Assembly (NCBI RefSeq): GCF_015645095.1
Contig: NZ_JADOTW010000034.1
Coordinates: 1 to 36,655, forward strand
DNA length: 36,655 nt
From: Halomonas sp. 328
GTDB taxonomy: Bacteria > Pseudomonadota > Gammaproteobacteria > Pseudomonadales > Halomonadaceae
Direction of reading: 5' to 3'
A program made the position numbers and the translations under genes. Positions 7,303 to 16,861 of this stretch are shown here, piece by piece. Below the pieces are notes generated by a model, which was not told the DNA's origin, ran no database searches, and saw nothing but the letters and a program-made list of their open reading frames with translations. Each line of letters begins with the position of its first letter. The stretch's first letter is position 1.

Positions 7303-8178
7303 ATGTCCCGTTACGGATGCCAGTCCATGGCCGCCCCCATGACCCGCGTGCTGATGCGCCGCCCCGGCGAGAGCCTGCGCCGGGCCGATCCCGCCGAGTG
7401 GCACTACAACGACTACTTCGATGCCGAGAAGGCCATCGCCCAGTACGAGGCCTTCGCCGAGCTGGTGGCGGCCTCCGGGGCCGAGATCCTGTGGCTCGAG
7501 GACGCCGGTGATGGCCTGTCCGACGCCATGTTCACCCGCGATGCCTCCCTGATCACCCGGGCGGGGGCGGTGCTGCTGCGGATGGGCAAGCCGCTGCGTG
7601 CCGGGGAGCCCGAGTTGCATGGGCGGACCTACGAGGCCGCCGGCATTCCGGTGCTGGGGCGGCTGACCGGCGATGCCCGGGTCGAGGGCGGCGACACCCT
7701 CTGGCTCGATGAGCACACCCTGGTGGTCGGGTTGGGGTTCCGCTCCAACCGGGAGGGGGTTCGCCAGCTCAACGCGCTGCTCAACCCCCATGGCATCGAG
7801 GTGCTGGGGTTCGATCTGCCGGTCTGGGGGGGCGAGGCCGCCTGCCTGCACCTGATGTCGGTGATCTCGCCGCTGACCGAGGACGTCTACCTGGTACACT
7901 CACGGCTTATCCCGGCGGCGCTGTGGAGCCTGATGAAGGAGCGCGGCATCACCCTGATCGAGGCGCCCGAGGCCGAGTTCCACGACTCCCTGGGACTGAA
8001 CCTCAATGTCATGCCGCTCTCCCCCGGCGACTGCCTGATGATCGACGGCTTCCCGGGGACGCGGACGGTGATGGAGCGCCATGGCATCCGCGTGCGGACC
8101 TTCGCCGGTGACGCCTTGTGCATGGCTTGCGAAGGCGGCCCCACCTGTCTGACCAACCCGATCCTGCGTGAGGCCTGA
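7303..8178 (+). CDS. Arginine deiminase/DDAH-type amidino hydrolase
   Basis: A 291-residue member of the guanidino-group-modifying (amidinotransferase-fold) superfamily, annotated in many genomes as a dimethylarginine dimethylaminohydrolase-family protein. Visible active-site elements are FTRDASLIT near residue 77 (Asp), VEGGDTLWLD near 127 (Glu/Asp), EAACLHLMSVISPL near 180 (His) and CEGGPTCLTNPI near the C-terminus, with the likely nucleophilic Cys in PTCLT. Such enzymes cleave the C-N bond of a guanidine to give a ureido product or citrulline. The start at 7303 has GGAG eight bases upstream; an internal Met at residue 9 or 13 is possible. It sits divergent to an amino-acid importer and upstream of a TetR gene, so it probably acts on the imported compound. 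The exact substrate cannot be read from sequence. Confidence 0.78.
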   Translation: MSRYGCQSMAAPMTRVLMRRPGESLRRADPAEWHYNDYFDAEKAIAQYEAFAELVAASGAEILWLEDAGDGLSDAMFTRDASLITRAGAVLLRMGKPLRAGEPELHGRTYEAAGIPVLGRLTGDARVEGGDTLWLDEHTLVVGLGFRSNREGVRQLNALLNPHGIEVLGFDLPVWGGEAACLHLMSVISPLTEDVYLVHSRLIPAALWSLMKERGITLIEAPEAEFHDSLGLNLNVMPLSPGDCLMIDGFPGTRTVMERHGIRVRTFAGDALCMACEGGPTCLTNPILREA

Positions 8179-8808
8179 GTGACGATGGCGACCCGGCGTG
8201 ACAGCAATGACCGCGAGAATGTCCTGATCGATGCGACCCTCACCTGCATCGCCAGGGAGGGGATCTCCGCGGCCACGGTGCGCAAGATCGCCGACTATGC
8301 CGGGGTCACCAATGGCCTGATCCGTTTCTACTTCAAGAGCAAGGACGGCATCATCCAGGCCGCCTATCGGCGCTTCCTCGAACGCCTCTTCGAGGCGGCG
8401 CACGGTGCCATCGAGGCGCGGCGCGAACTCACGCCTCAGGAGCGCCTGCGCCACTACCTGCTGGCCAACCTGTCGCCGCCCATCGTCACCCCGGAAAGCG
8501 TCCTGCTGTGGGCCAACTTCCTGCCCCTGGCGCACCAGGACGCGGCGATGGCCGAGATCCGCGAGCTGTGGTACGAGCGCACGACCCACGCCTTCCGGGA
8601 GCTGATCCACGAGGCCCTGCGGGCCCAGGGCCGGGAGCCCGACGAGGTCGAGCTGCGTCGCCTCGCCGTGGCCGTCAACGGCCTGATCGACGGGCTGTGG
8701 ATCGAGGGGGCGCTTTCGGCGGAGCGGCTGGAGATCCGCGAGCTCCAGGCCATCGGCCTGGATGCCGCCTCGCGGCTGCTCGGCCTGACCCTCGGCGAGC
8801 CGGCGTGA
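8179..8808 (+). CDS. TetR-family regulator, BetI-like C-terminus
   Basis: A 209-residue regulator. The N-terminal helix-turn-helix is clear: ISAATVRKIADYAGVTNGLI followed by RFYFKSKDGII, about residues 32-62. The ligand domain resembles that of BetI-type regulators (LAVAVNGLIDGLWIEGALS near the C-terminus). The GTG at 8179 abuts the hydrolase stop; an ATG at 8185 is in frame and may be the true start. Immediate linkage to the hydrolase gene indicates a local regulator of the hydrolase and perhaps of the divergent transporter through the palindrome at 7213-7230. It is distinct from the true betI at 14794-15393. Confidence 0.85.
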   Translation: MTMATRRDSNDRENVLIDATLTCIAREGISAATVRKIADYAGVTNGLIRFYFKSKDGIIQAAYRRFLERLFEAAHGAIEARRELTPQERLRHYLLANLSPPIVTPESVLLWANFLPLAHQDAAMAEIRELWYERTTHAFRELIHEALRAQGREPDEVELRRLAVAVNGLIDGLWIEGALSAERLEIRELQAIGLDAASRLLGLTLGEPA

Positions 8809-8817
8809 GGCTCCCAT

Positions 8818-8847
8818 AAAAAAACGCCCCGGCCGATGGCCGGGGCG
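8818..8847 (-). terminator. Rho-independent terminator for fadE
   Basis: On the minus strand, CGCCCCGGCC, a 3-base loop and GGCCGGGGCG form a 10-bp GC stem followed by seven T residues. It lies 21 bases past the fadE stop. On the plus strand there is no T-run, so the TetR gene may not terminate here efficiently, although the hairpin is shared. Confidence 0.85.
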
Positions 8848-8867
8848 AAGGGGTACCTCGGGGGCGA

Positions 8868-11318
8868 TCAGGCGGCGTTGTGCCAGATCACCTTGTCCTG
8901 TTGCTGGGCGAAGGCCTCGAAGGGGAAGTCATCCACCGTCAGCATCTCCAGCACCTCGGCCTCGAAGCGGACCATGAAGGCGGCCTCGTCCTCGCCGATC
9001 AGGCCGGCCTCCCGGGCGGCGGCGATGCGCTGCTCCGGGTGCAGGGCGGTGGCCGGCAGCTCGCCCTTGGCATAGGCCTTGTTGAGCTTGCGATAGAGCG
9101 GTTCGGCGCGGTCGTACTCGGCCAGCAGGGCGTTGTAGCGGGCCAGGGGGTTGTCCCGCTGGCCGTCGCCCTGCGCGTCCCAGGTATGCGCCAGCATCTG
9201 GCGGCGCAGGGCGCTGTCCCGGGAGACTGCCTGGGCGATGGTGCGGGCCAGGTCGTCGTGGGGACGCTTGAAGCGCTTGCCTCGGGGCATCACGATCAGC
9301 CGCAGAGTACGCCCCAGGGCGCGGTTGGGCAGGTTGTCGAAGAGCTCGTCGAAGGCCTGCTCGGCGCGGTTCAGCAGGTACTGGCAGCTGTAGTGGAGCA
9401 GGGCGGCCTCGCCCTCCACCTGGTCGCCCTCCTGCCAGGACTTGAGCACCATGGAGGTGAGGTAGAGGTTGGAGAGCACGTCGCCGAGGCGCGCCGAGAG
9501 CATCTCGCGCTGCTTGAGGCTGGCGCCGAGGCTGGCCATGGCGGCGTCGGCACACAGGCTGAAGCCGGCGGAGAGGCGCGCCACTTCCTGGGCGTAACGC
9601 TTGGCCTCGCCGTCGAAGGGTACCGCTGGCTTGCCGAGGCCGAAGGCCTGGGTGAAGGCGCGGGCGGCGTTGCCGAAGATCAGACCGGCATGGCCGAAGA
9701 AGGCCGTGTCGAAGGCGTTCAGGTCGTCGGCGTCCTTGGCGGCCAGCTCCTCCAGCACATAGGGATGGCAGCGGATCGCCCCCTGGCCGAAGATCATCAG
9801 GTTGCGGGTCATGATATTGGCGCCTTCCACGGTGATCGCCACCGGGTTGGCGCTATAGCCGATCCCCAGGTAGTTGCGCGGCCCCAGGGTCACCGCCTTG
9901 CCGCCGTGGATATCCATGGCATCGCCGAGGATCTGGCGCTGGAACTCGGTAAGCTGGCTCTTGAGGATCGCCGAGGGCACCGCGGGTTTCTCGCCGGCAT
10001 CGATGGTGTTGGCGGTCTGCAGCACCGCCGCCTGGGCGATATAGGAGAGGGCGGTCATGCGCGCCAGGGGCTCCTGGACGCCCTCCATCTCGGCCACCGG
10101 GACATTGAACTGGCGACGCACTCGGGCGAAGCCACCGCTCCAGCCCAGGGCGTAGCGGGAGGTGCCGGTGGCGCCGGAGGGCAGGGTGATGCAGCGGCCC
10201 ACCGAGAGGCACTCCACCAGCATGCGCCAGCCCTGACCGGCCATCTCCGGGCCGCCGATAATGGTGTCCAGGGGCACGAAGACGTCCTTGCCCTTGATCG
10301 GCCCGTTCATGAAGGGGCTGCCGATGGGATGATGGCGGCGGCCGATCTCCATGCCGGCGGTGTCGCGGGGGATCAGCGCGCAGGTGATGCCCAGGTCCTC
10401 TTCGCCGCCCAGCAGGCGCTCCGGGTCGAACATGCGGAAGGCCAGGCCCACCACGGTGGCGATCGGCGCCAGGGTGATCCAGCGCTTCTCGAAGTTGAGG
10501 CGCAGGCCCAGCACTTCCTTGCCGTCCATCATCTGCTTGCAGACGATGCCGGTGTCGGGCAGGGAGGTGGCGTCACTGCCCGCCCGCGGGCCGGTGAGGC
10601 CGAAGCAGGGGATCTCGCGGCCGTCGGCGAGCCGCGGCAGGTAGTGGTCCTTCTGCTGTTGGGTGCCGTACTTGAGCAGCAGTTCCCCCGGGCCGAGGGA
10701 GTTGGGCACGCCCACGGTGACCATCAGGGTCTCGTTGACCGAGAGCTTCTGCAGCACCAGGGACTGAGCCTTGGCGGAGAAGCCCAGGCCACCGTACTCC
10801 TTGGGAATGATCATGCCGAAGAAGCGCTCTTTCTTCAGGTAGTCCCACAGCTCCGGGGGCAGGTCGGCGCGCTCGCGGGTGATCTCCCAGGCGTTGGTCA
10901 TGCCGGCGGCGACGCTGCACTGCTGGTCGAGGAAGGCTTGCTCCTCGGCGCTGATGCCGTCGTTGCGGCGCGCCAGCAGGGCGGACCAGTCGGGCTTGCC
11001 GGAGAACAGCTCGCCATCCCAGGCCACGGTGCCGGCCTCCAGGGCGGTGCGCTCGGTCTCGGAGACCTTGGGCGAGACCTTCTTGAACAGGGCGAAGAGC
11101 CGCGGGCTGAGCCAGTGGCGGCGCAGCGCCGGCAGGCCCGCCAGCGCCACTCCGGCGGCGCCGATCAGCAGCAGGGCACCCAGCACCGGGCTACCCAGGG
11201 CCAGGGCGACGATGCCCACCACGGCGAGCAGCGCCAGGGCGGGCAGGGCGCCGGCCTCGCGGCGCATCACCGCCAGCAGGCCCCCCAGGGCGAGCAGAAT
11301 CAGGATCAGTTGGGTCAT
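8868..11318 (-). CDS. fadE: Acyl-CoA dehydrogenase FadE
   Basis: An 816-residue product, close to the 814 of E. coli FadE, catalysing the first step of fatty-acid beta-oxidation (acyl-CoA to trans-2-enoyl-CoA, FAD-dependent). The N-terminus has two to three hydrophobic helices (LILILLALGGLLAVMRREAG; LPALALLAVVGIVALALGSP), as in this long membrane-associated class. The dehydrogenase core includes KEYGGLGFSAKAQS, GLTGPRAGSDATSLPDTG and the helical segment FQRQILGDAMDIHGGKAV. The start at 11318 was chosen because AGGGAGG lies seven bases upstream; an upstream in-frame Met at 11378 lacks one. A PsrA-like palindrome sits 35-52 bases upstream. Terminators isolate the gene from the TetR gene and from betA. 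Confidence 0.92.
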   Translation of the reverse strand: MTQLILILLALGGLLAVMRREAGALPALALLAVVGIVALALGSPVLGALLLIGAAGVALAGLPALRRHWLSPRLFALFKKVSPKVSETERTALEAGTVAWDGELFSGKPDWSALLARRNDGISAEEQAFLDQQCSVAAGMTNAWEITRERADLPPELWDYLKKERFFGMIIPKEYGGLGFSAKAQSLVLQKLSVNETLMVTVGVPNSLGPGELLLKYGTQQQKDHYLPRLADGREIPCFGLTGPRAGSDATSLPDTGIVCKQMMDGKEVLGLRLNFEKRWITLAPIATVVGLAFRMFDPERLLGGEEDLGITCALIPRDTAGMEIGRRHHPIGSPFMNGPIKGKDVFVPLDTIIGGPEMAGQGWRMLVECLSVGRCITLPSGATGTSRYALGWSGGFARVRRQFNVPVAEMEGVQEPLARMTALSYIAQAAVLQTANTIDAGEKPAVPSAILKSQLTEFQRQILGDAMDIHGGKAVTLGPRNYLGIGYSANPVAITVEGANIMTRNLMIFGQGAIRCHPYVLEELAAKDADDLNAFDTAFFGHAGLIFGNAARAFTQAFGLGKPAVPFDGEAKRYAQEVARLSAGFSLCADAAMASLGASLKQREMLSARLGDVLSNLYLTSMVLKSWQEGDQVEGEAALLHYSCQYLLNRAEQAFDELFDNLPNRALGRTLRLIVMPRGKRFKRPHDDLARTIAQAVSRDSALRRQMLAHTWDAQGDGQRDNPLARYNALLAEYDRAEPLYRKLNKAYAKGELPATALHPEQRIAAAREAGLIGEDEAAFMVRFEAEVLEMLTVDDFPFEAFAQQQDKVIWHNAA

Positions 11319-11352
11319 CGCGACCTCCCTCTGTGGTTCGGATGGCAGGGCT

Positions 11353-11370
11353 TTCGAACAGTTGTTTGAA
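11353..11370. promoter_or_regulatory. PsrA/FadR-like palindrome upstream of fadE
   Basis: TTCGAACAGTTGTTTGAA has arms TTCGAAC and GTTTGAA (6 of 7 positions complementary) separated by four bases. Pseudomonas PsrA, a TetR-type fatty-acid sensor, is known to bind G/C-AAAC-N(2-4)-GTTT-G/C sites upstream of beta-oxidation genes. Position (35-52 bases before the fadE start) and gene fit such control. The palindrome is seen; the regulator is inferred. Confidence 0.45.
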
Positions 11371-11419
11371 TTTATCAAGCCTAGTCGATTTCCCGCCGGG
11401 CCGCCAGGGGGCGCGAGTC

Positions 11420-11446
11420 ATAAAAAAACCCCGCCGGGAGGGGCGG
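11420..11446 (-). terminator. Rho-independent terminator for the bet operon
   Basis: On the minus strand, CCCCGCC pairs with GGCGGGG across a 6-base loop and is followed by seven T residues. It lies 25 bases beyond the betA stop and separates the bet operon from the fadE promoter region. Confidence 0.85.
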
Positions 11447-11471
11447 GGTGGAAGGGCTGAGGAGACTAGTC

Positions 11472-13175
11472 TCAGCGAAGGGCTTCATCGAGTCGGCGCT
11501 GCGGTTCCTGCTGGGCCGGAGCGCCCTTGGCCACGTAGTAGGGGGCGTCGCTCTTGGGCAGCGGGTCGCGGCCACGAATCTTGTCGGCGATCTTCTCCGC
11601 CAGCATGATCGTCGGGGCATTGAGGTTGCCGGTGGGAATCACCGGGAACAGCGAGGCGTCCACCACCCGCAGCCCCTCCAGGCCGTGGACCTGGCCGGCG
11701 CCGTTGACCACGGCGTCCTCCCCCTCGCCCATGCGGCAGCTGCCGCAGGGGTGGTAGGCGGTCTCGGCATGCTCGCGGACGAAGGCGTCCAGCTCGGCGT
11801 CGCTCTGGACGTCCGGGCCCGGGGAGATCTCGCGGCCGCGGTAGGGATCCATGGCCGGCTGGGCGATGATCTCGCGGGTCAGGCGAATGGCGTCGCGGAA
11901 CTCCTGCCAGTCCTTCTCGGTGGACATGTAGTTGAAGAGGATGCTCGGCGCCGCCTTGGGGTCCCGGGAGGTGAGGCGCACCCGGCCGCGGCTCTCGGAG
12001 CGCATGGAGCCCACATGGGCCTGGAAGCCGTGGGCCTGGACGGCGCTCTTGCCGTTGTAGCTGATGGCGATGGGCAGGAAGTGGTACTGCAGGTTGGGCC
12101 ACTCCTCGGCGTCATTGGTGCGGATAAAGCCCGCTGCCTCGAACTGGTTGCTGGCGCCGATGCCGGTGCCGAGGAACAGCCATTCGGCGCCGATCTTCGG
12201 CTGGTTGTACCACTTCAGCGCCGGGTAGAGGGAGATCGGCTGCGTGCACTCGTACTGGATATACATCTCTAGGTGATCCTGGAGGTGGGCACCGACGTTC
12301 TCGTTGACCAGCACCGGGGTGATGCCGAGCTCGTCCAGGACCGCCTGGGGGCCCACGCCGGAGCGCTGCAGGATCTGCGGCGAGGCGATGGCGCCGCCGC
12401 ACAGCAGCACTTCGCGGCGTACCCGCACCCGCTGCACCTGGCCCTTGCGCTCGTAGCGCACGCCCACGGCGCGCTTGTCCTCGAACTCGATGATATCGGT
12501 GGTGGCCCGGGTCTCGATGGTCAGGTTGGGGCGCTGCTTGGCGGTGTCCAGGTAGCCCCGGGCGGTGGAGGCGCGGCGTCCCTGGGGGGTGACGAAGCGG
12601 TCCATGGGGCCGAAGCCCTCCTGCTGGTAACCGTTGACGTCCTCGGTCTTGGGGTAGCCGGCCTGGACCCCGGCCTCGATAAAGGCGTGGTAGAGGGGGT
12701 TGTTGCCTTCCTTGGGGGTGGTCACGCTGACCGGGCCGTCGCCGCCGTGATAGTCGTTGGGGCCGATATCGCGGGTCTCCGCCTTGCGGAAGTAGGGCAG
12801 GCAGTCGGCGTAGGTCCAGTCCTCGAGGCCCGGGCGCTTGGCCCAGTAGTCGTAGTCCAGGGCGTTACCGCGGATATAGCACATGCCGTTGATCAGCGAG
12901 GAGCCGCCCAGGCCCTTGCCGCGGCCGCACTCCATGCGCCGGCCGTCCATATGGGGCTCCGGGTCGGTCTCGAAGGCCCAGTTGTAGCGCTTGCCCTGCA
13001 GCGGGTAGGCCAGCGCCGCCGGCATCTGGGTACGGAAGTCGAAGCGGTAGTCGGGGCCGCCGGCCTCCAGCAGCAGCACCTGGACCTCGGGGTCCTCGGT
13101 GAGGCGGGTGGCCAGCACATTGCCGGCGGAGCCGGCGCCGATAATGACGTAATCGAATTCGCGGATCTGGGACAT
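11472..13175 (-). CDS. betA: Choline dehydrogenase BetA
   Basis: A 567-residue GMC-family flavoprotein that oxidises choline to betaine aldehyde (and can take it on to glycine betaine), feeding electrons to the respiratory chain at the membrane. The N-terminus carries the dinucleotide fold [17 protein letters not shown], then [20 protein letters not shown] (GMC signature 1) and later [15 protein letters not shown] (signature 2). The C-terminal active-site region has [10 protein letters not shown] and [15 protein letters not shown]. Start at 13175 is preceded by GGGAGGA. It is the last gene of betI-betB-betA, 91 bases after betB, and ends at a strong terminator. Glycine betaine is a major osmoprotectant in halophiles. 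Confidence 0.95.
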   Translation of the reverse strand: MSQIREFDYVIIGAGSAGNVLATRLTEDPEVQVLLLEAGGPDYRFDFRTQMPAALAYPLQGKRYNWAFETDPEPHMDGRRMECGRGKGLGGSSLINGMCYIRGNALDYDYWAKRPGLEDWTYADCLPYFRKAETRDIGPNDYHGGDGPVSVTTPKEGNNPLYHAFIEAGVQAGYPKTEDVNGYQQEGFGPMDRFVTPQGRRASTARGYLDTAKQRPNLTIETRATTDIIEFEDKRAVGVRYERKGQVQRVRVRREVLLCGGAIASPQILQRSGVGPQAVLDELGITPVLVNENVGAHLQDHLEMYIQYECTQPISLYPALKWYNQPKIGAEWLFLGTGIGASNQFEAAGFIRTNDAEEWPNLQYHFLPIAISYNGKSAVQAHGFQAHVGSMRSESRGRVRLTSRDPKAAPSILFNYMSTEKDWQEFRDAIRLTREIIAQPAMDPYRGREISPGPDVQSDAELDAFVREHAETAYHPCGSCRMGEGEDAVVNGAGQVHGLEGLRVVDASLFPVIPTGNLNAPTIMLAEKIADKIRGRDPLPKSDAPYYVAKGAPAQQEPQRRLDEALR

Positions 13176-13266
13176 GGGGTCCTCCCAAGAAGAAGACGGA
13201 GACAAGGCAGGGTGGCGGGGCGATAGACCCCCGGCGCCGGGCATGGAGCGGGCCGGGGGCGGGGCC

Positions 13267-14736
<1,470 letters not shown>

Positions 14737-14793
14737 GGGGACCTCCTGAGAAAGGGTGGTGCGAATGTTCGAGATGCCTCTGGGCGTCGGCCG

Positions 14794-15393
14794 TCAGGCG
14801 AGGGCGGGCTCGCAGGCCAGCTGTTGATCAAGGTAGTCGTAGGCCAGGCGGCGGGCCTGCTCCACGTCCAGCCCCTCGGGGGCCAGGGCGCCACGCAGCC
14901 AGAGGCCGTCGATCATGGCGGCCAGGCCCTGGGCAGCGCGGCGCGCCTCGTCCCGGGGCAGGCAGCGGCGGAACTGGTGGCAGAGGTTGGAGTAGAGGCG
15001 CCGGTCGTTGACCGACTGCAGGCGCTGCAGCGTCGGCTGGTGCATGCTGCTGGCCCAGAACGCCAGCCAGGTCTTGGCCACCGGGCCGCTGACCTGGCTG
15101 CGGTCGAAGTTGCCGTCGATGATCGCCTTGAGGTGGGCGCGCGGCTCCGCCGGGCCCAGGGCGGCGCGGCGGGTCGCCACGGCTTCGCCCAGGTCATGGA
15201 GGATCTGGCGCATGGTGGCCTCGAGCAGGCCATCCTTGCCGCCGAAGTAGTGGCTGATGATGCCGGCGGAGACGCCGGCACGGCGGGCGATGCGGATCAC
15301 CGTGGCGTCGGCCAGCCCCGCCTCGTCGATGGCCTCCATGGTGGCCTGGATCAACTGGCGGCGACGAATGGGCTCCATTCCGACCTTGGGCAT
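14794..15393 (-). CDS. betI: Choline-responsive repressor BetI
   Basis: A 199-residue TetR-family repressor. The opening [15 protein letters not shown] is diagnostic of BetI, followed by the helix-turn-helix [20 protein letters not shown] and the FGGKDGLL segment. The C-terminal part ([19 protein letters not shown]) is the BetI ligand domain. It is expected to repress betIBA and release on choline. Its Shine-Dalgarno (GAGGAG) is six bases upstream of the ATG. The promoter and a 14-bp palindrome matching the BetI box lie 60-90 bases upstream, so it is likely autoregulated. A 16-bp palindrome (15413-15428) sits in its leader. Confidence 0.95.
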   Translation of the reverse strand: MPKVGMEPIRRRQLIQATMEAIDEAGLADATVIRIARRAGVSAGIISHYFGGKDGLLEATMRQILHDLGEAVATRRAALGPAEPRAHLKAIIDGNFDRSQVSGPVAKTWLAFWASSMHQPTLQRLQSVNDRRLYSNLCHQFRRCLPRDEARRAAQGLAAMIDGLWLRGALAPEGLDVEQARRLAYDYLDQQLACEPALA

Positions 15394-15412
15394 CGGGCAT
15401 CTCCTCGTGGTG

Positions 15413-15428
15413 GGACGGCATGCCGTCC
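15413..15428. repeat. 16-bp palindrome in the betI leader
   Basis: GGACGGCATGCCGTCC is a perfect palindrome 20 bases upstream of betI and downstream of the predicted promoter, so it would be transcribed. It could form a short stem or be a second protein site. Nothing links it to a named regulator. Confidence 0.35.
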
Positions 15429-15451
15429 ATGTGATCGATGGCGATAAAACT

Positions 15452-15481
15452 AGTATGGGATATTTTTATTGAACGTTCAAT
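15452..15481 (-). promoter_or_regulatory. betIBA promoter with BetI operator
   Basis: On the minus strand a -35 TTGAAC (15475-15480), a 17-base spacer and a -10 CATACT (15452-15457) form a good sigma-70 promoter. The -35 lies inside the perfect palindrome ATTGAACGTTCAAT (15468-15481), which matches the BetI box I recall from the E. coli bet region. A bound repressor would therefore cover the -35. Confidence 0.75.
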
Positions 15482-15505
15482 CAATAAAAACGACGCACAG
15501 AGGAC

Positions 15506-15534
15506 TTGCCAGCGACAGTCGGGCTGGGCATAAT
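15506..15534 (+). promoter_or_regulatory. Promoter of tRNA-Met
   Basis: TTGCCA (15506-15511), a 17-base spacer and CATAAT (15529-15534) precede the tRNA by 38 bases. The discriminator after the -10 is GC-rich (GCGCCCCCG), as in stringently controlled stable-RNA promoters. Confidence 0.7.
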
Positions 15535-15572
15535 GCGCCCCCGTTGCCGACGCCAAGCGTCGCGACCCCCGT

Positions 15573-15649
15573 GGCTACGTAGCTCAGCTGGTTAGAGCAC
15601 ATCACTCATAATGATGGGGTCCCCTGTTCGAATCAGGGCGTAGCCACCA
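15573..15649 (+). tRNA. tRNA-Met (CAU), elongator
   Basis: A 77-base tRNA with encoded CCA. The acceptor stem GGCTACG pairs with CGTAGCC. The anticodon arm is CATCA-CTCATAA-TGATG with anticodon CAT, and the T-arm loop is TTCGAAT. It is close to the E. coli elongator tRNA-Met (metT type) and lacks the C1-A72 mismatch of initiator tRNA. It is not a lysidine-type tRNA-Ile2 by overall sequence, though that distinction is best made with a covariance model. Confidence 0.95.
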
Positions 15650-15660
15650 GCGAATTTTCT

Positions 15661-15692
15661 CGATGCCCAGTCGGCTTGCCGGCTGGGCATCG
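15661..15692 (+). terminator. Hairpin after tRNA-Met, possible terminator
   Basis: CGATGCCCAG pairs with CTGGGCATCG, extended by CGGC-TT-GCCG, giving a long stem-loop 11 bases after the tRNA. There is no downstream T-run, so it may be a processing or weak terminator structure. Confidence 0.5.
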
Positions 15693-15754
15693 TCGCGTCT
15701 GGGACCCGGAAAAGTTCGTGTGCCCCGTGTGCCGCTATTGGTCAGTAGTCAGTA

Positions 15755-15922
15755 TGGCACGGCTAGTCTGGCACGGCCGGTCTGGCACGGCCGGTCTGGC
15801 ACGGCCGGTCTGGCACGGCCGGTCTGGCACGGCTAGTCTGGCACGGCCGGTCTGGCACGGCCGGTCTGGCACGGCCGGTCTGGCACGGCCGGTCTGGCAC
15901 GGCCGGTCTGGCACGGCCGGCG
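15755..15922. repeat. 14-bp tandem repeat, 12 copies
   Basis: The unit TGGCACGGCCGGTC is repeated 12 times head to tail with almost no divergence. Copies 1 and 6 carry TA instead of CG (GGCTAGTC), so a five-unit (70-bp) block appears to have been duplicated, with two more units added. The array sits between tRNA-Met and the 3' end of dciA, starting 5 bases after the dciA stop region. The unit contains the palindrome GGCCGG(C). Fourteen is not a multiple of three, and the weak ORFs across it are not credible. Confidence 0.95.
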
Positions 15923-15927
15923 CCGGC

Positions 15928-16404
15928 TCAGGCGTCGGTGTCATCGGCCGGCTTGGCGCCATGGGCGGCCAGGCGTTCGAGCGCGCCGCGCAGCCGCGGG
16001 TCGTCGATCTCGCTGGCGCAGCTGGCCAGCTCGGCGGCGGCTCGGGCGGGCAGATGGCGCTCCTGGCGCGGTACCGGCTTGGGAGGGCGCACCGGGCGCA
16101 CCTTGAGGTCGAGGCGTTGCAGGGCGGCGAATTCCGGCAGGCCGCGCAACAGGGTCAGCAGGCGGGGCTGCTCGTAGCGCAGCCGGGTCAGCCAGGCGGC
16201 GCGGTCGGTGATCAGGGTCAGCCGACCGTCCCGGTAGCCCCCCACGTAGAGGTGTTCGCGCAGCTCCTCCGGCAGGGCGTCGCGGAGGGTGGTCTGGGCC
16301 CGCTCCAGCAGTGAGGCCATGCGCATCAGGCCGCTCAGCTCGCCACGACCGCCGAGCAGGCGGGTGACGGGCTGGGCGCGGAAACGCTTAACCTTTATAC
16401 TCAT
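15928..16404 (-). CDS. dciA: DUF721 protein, DciA-type replicative helicase loader
   Basis: A 158-residue DUF721 (DciA-like) protein. The start at 16404 ([17 protein letters not shown]) precedes the folded domain [20 protein letters not shown], which is the usual DciA core strand pattern. The C-terminal tail ([20 protein letters not shown]) is basic and likely flexible. DciA interacts with DnaB and loads the replicative helicase in bacteria that lack DnaC/DnaI. It lies divergent to the secA transcription unit, a position it holds in several gammaproteobacteria. The tandem 14-bp array lies just beyond its stop codon. Confidence 0.8.
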   Translation of the reverse strand: MSIKVKRFRAQPVTRLLGGRGELSGLMRMASLLERAQTTLRDALPEELREHLYVGGYRDGRLTLITDRAAWLTRLRYEQPRLLTLLRGLPEFAALQRLDLKVRPVRPPKPVPRQERHLPARAAAELASCASEIDDPRLRGALERLAAHGAKPADDTDA

Positions 16405-16467
16405 GGGCTTTCTCGCGGCGGTCGTTGCGTGCCGCCAATCTAGCATGTCCGGGAGTCCGTCGACAGC

Positions 16468-16806
16468 ATGACCCAGCCCACTGCCTCCGCCGCTTTCCGT
16501 GCCCCGCGCCGGCGTTCCCGCTGGTGGCTGGCCGGCCTGCTGGTGGGTTGCCTGCTGCCGGTGGGCCTGGTGGCCGCCGATGGCGGACGCCTGATGGTGC
16601 GGGTGGTGCAGGTCTGCTGGCTGGCGCCGGCGGCAATTCGTGCCGAGAGTCGCCGCCAGGCCCATCGACAGCGCTGGCAGCCACCGCGGCGCCCCGGGCG
16701 CCTGCAGCGGCGTGCCTGGCCCCGTCGACGCTCCCCCTGGCGGCGCTGGATCGCCGCCCTCGATGTCCTCTCCCGCCGCGGCCCGCCGGCCGGCGTCCTC
16801 GCCTGA
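16468..16806 (+). CDS. Putative secretion monitor (SecM-like) upstream of secA
   Basis: A 112-residue ORF 65 bases upstream of secA on the same strand, and divergent from dciA. The N-terminus is basic (RRRSRWW) followed by a hydrophobic segment [17 protein letters not shown] (about residues 21-37), like a signal sequence. The middle is very arginine-rich. The C-terminus contains W94-I95, then R103-R104-G105-P106-P107. E. coli SecM stalls ribosomes with W-I-x4-G-I-R-A-G-P at a similar place before secA, so R-x-G-P is shared, with one extra residue in the spacing. Third-base GC is high, as in real genes here. The ribosome site is weak (GGGAG, 12 bases upstream). A SecM role is inferred; the ORF could also be spurious. 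Confidence 0.5.
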   Translation: MTQPTASAAFRAPRRRSRWWLAGLLVGCLLPVGLVAADGGRLMVRVVQVCWLAPAAIRAESRRQAHRQRWQPPRRPGRLQRRAWPRRRSPWRRWIAALDVLSRRGPPAGVLA

Positions 16807-16813
16807 CGGACGC

Positions 16814-16861
16814 GGCGCCCCGGCGCCTCAATCATGATTCTCTGCCGCGGCAGACACAGGA
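16814..16861 (+). promoter_or_regulatory. Leader hairpins before the secA ribosome-binding site
   Basis: Two palindromes, GGCGCCCCGGCGCC (16814-16827) and TCTGCCGCGGCAGA (16841-16854), lie between the small ORF and secA. The second ends three bases before AGGA (16858-16861), the probable secA Shine-Dalgarno 10 bases from the ATG. Structure so close to the ribosome site could limit secA translation unless unfolded, the situation known in E. coli secM-secA. Function is inferred. Confidence 0.4.

Noticed and set aside
7303-8178. Calling this gene a true arginine deiminase (arcA)
   Set aside because: The protein is 291 residues, shorter than ArcA (about 400), and there are no arcB or arcC neighbours. 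A DDAH-type family call fits better.
15755-15922. CRISPR array
   Set aside because: The units are contiguous with no spacers and no cas genes are nearby.
15735-15962. Minus-strand ORF of repeated PDRPCQTGRARPAV units over the 14-bp array
   Set aside because: It is only the translation of the DNA repeat. Fourteen is not a multiple of three, and no ribosome site or independent coding signal is present.
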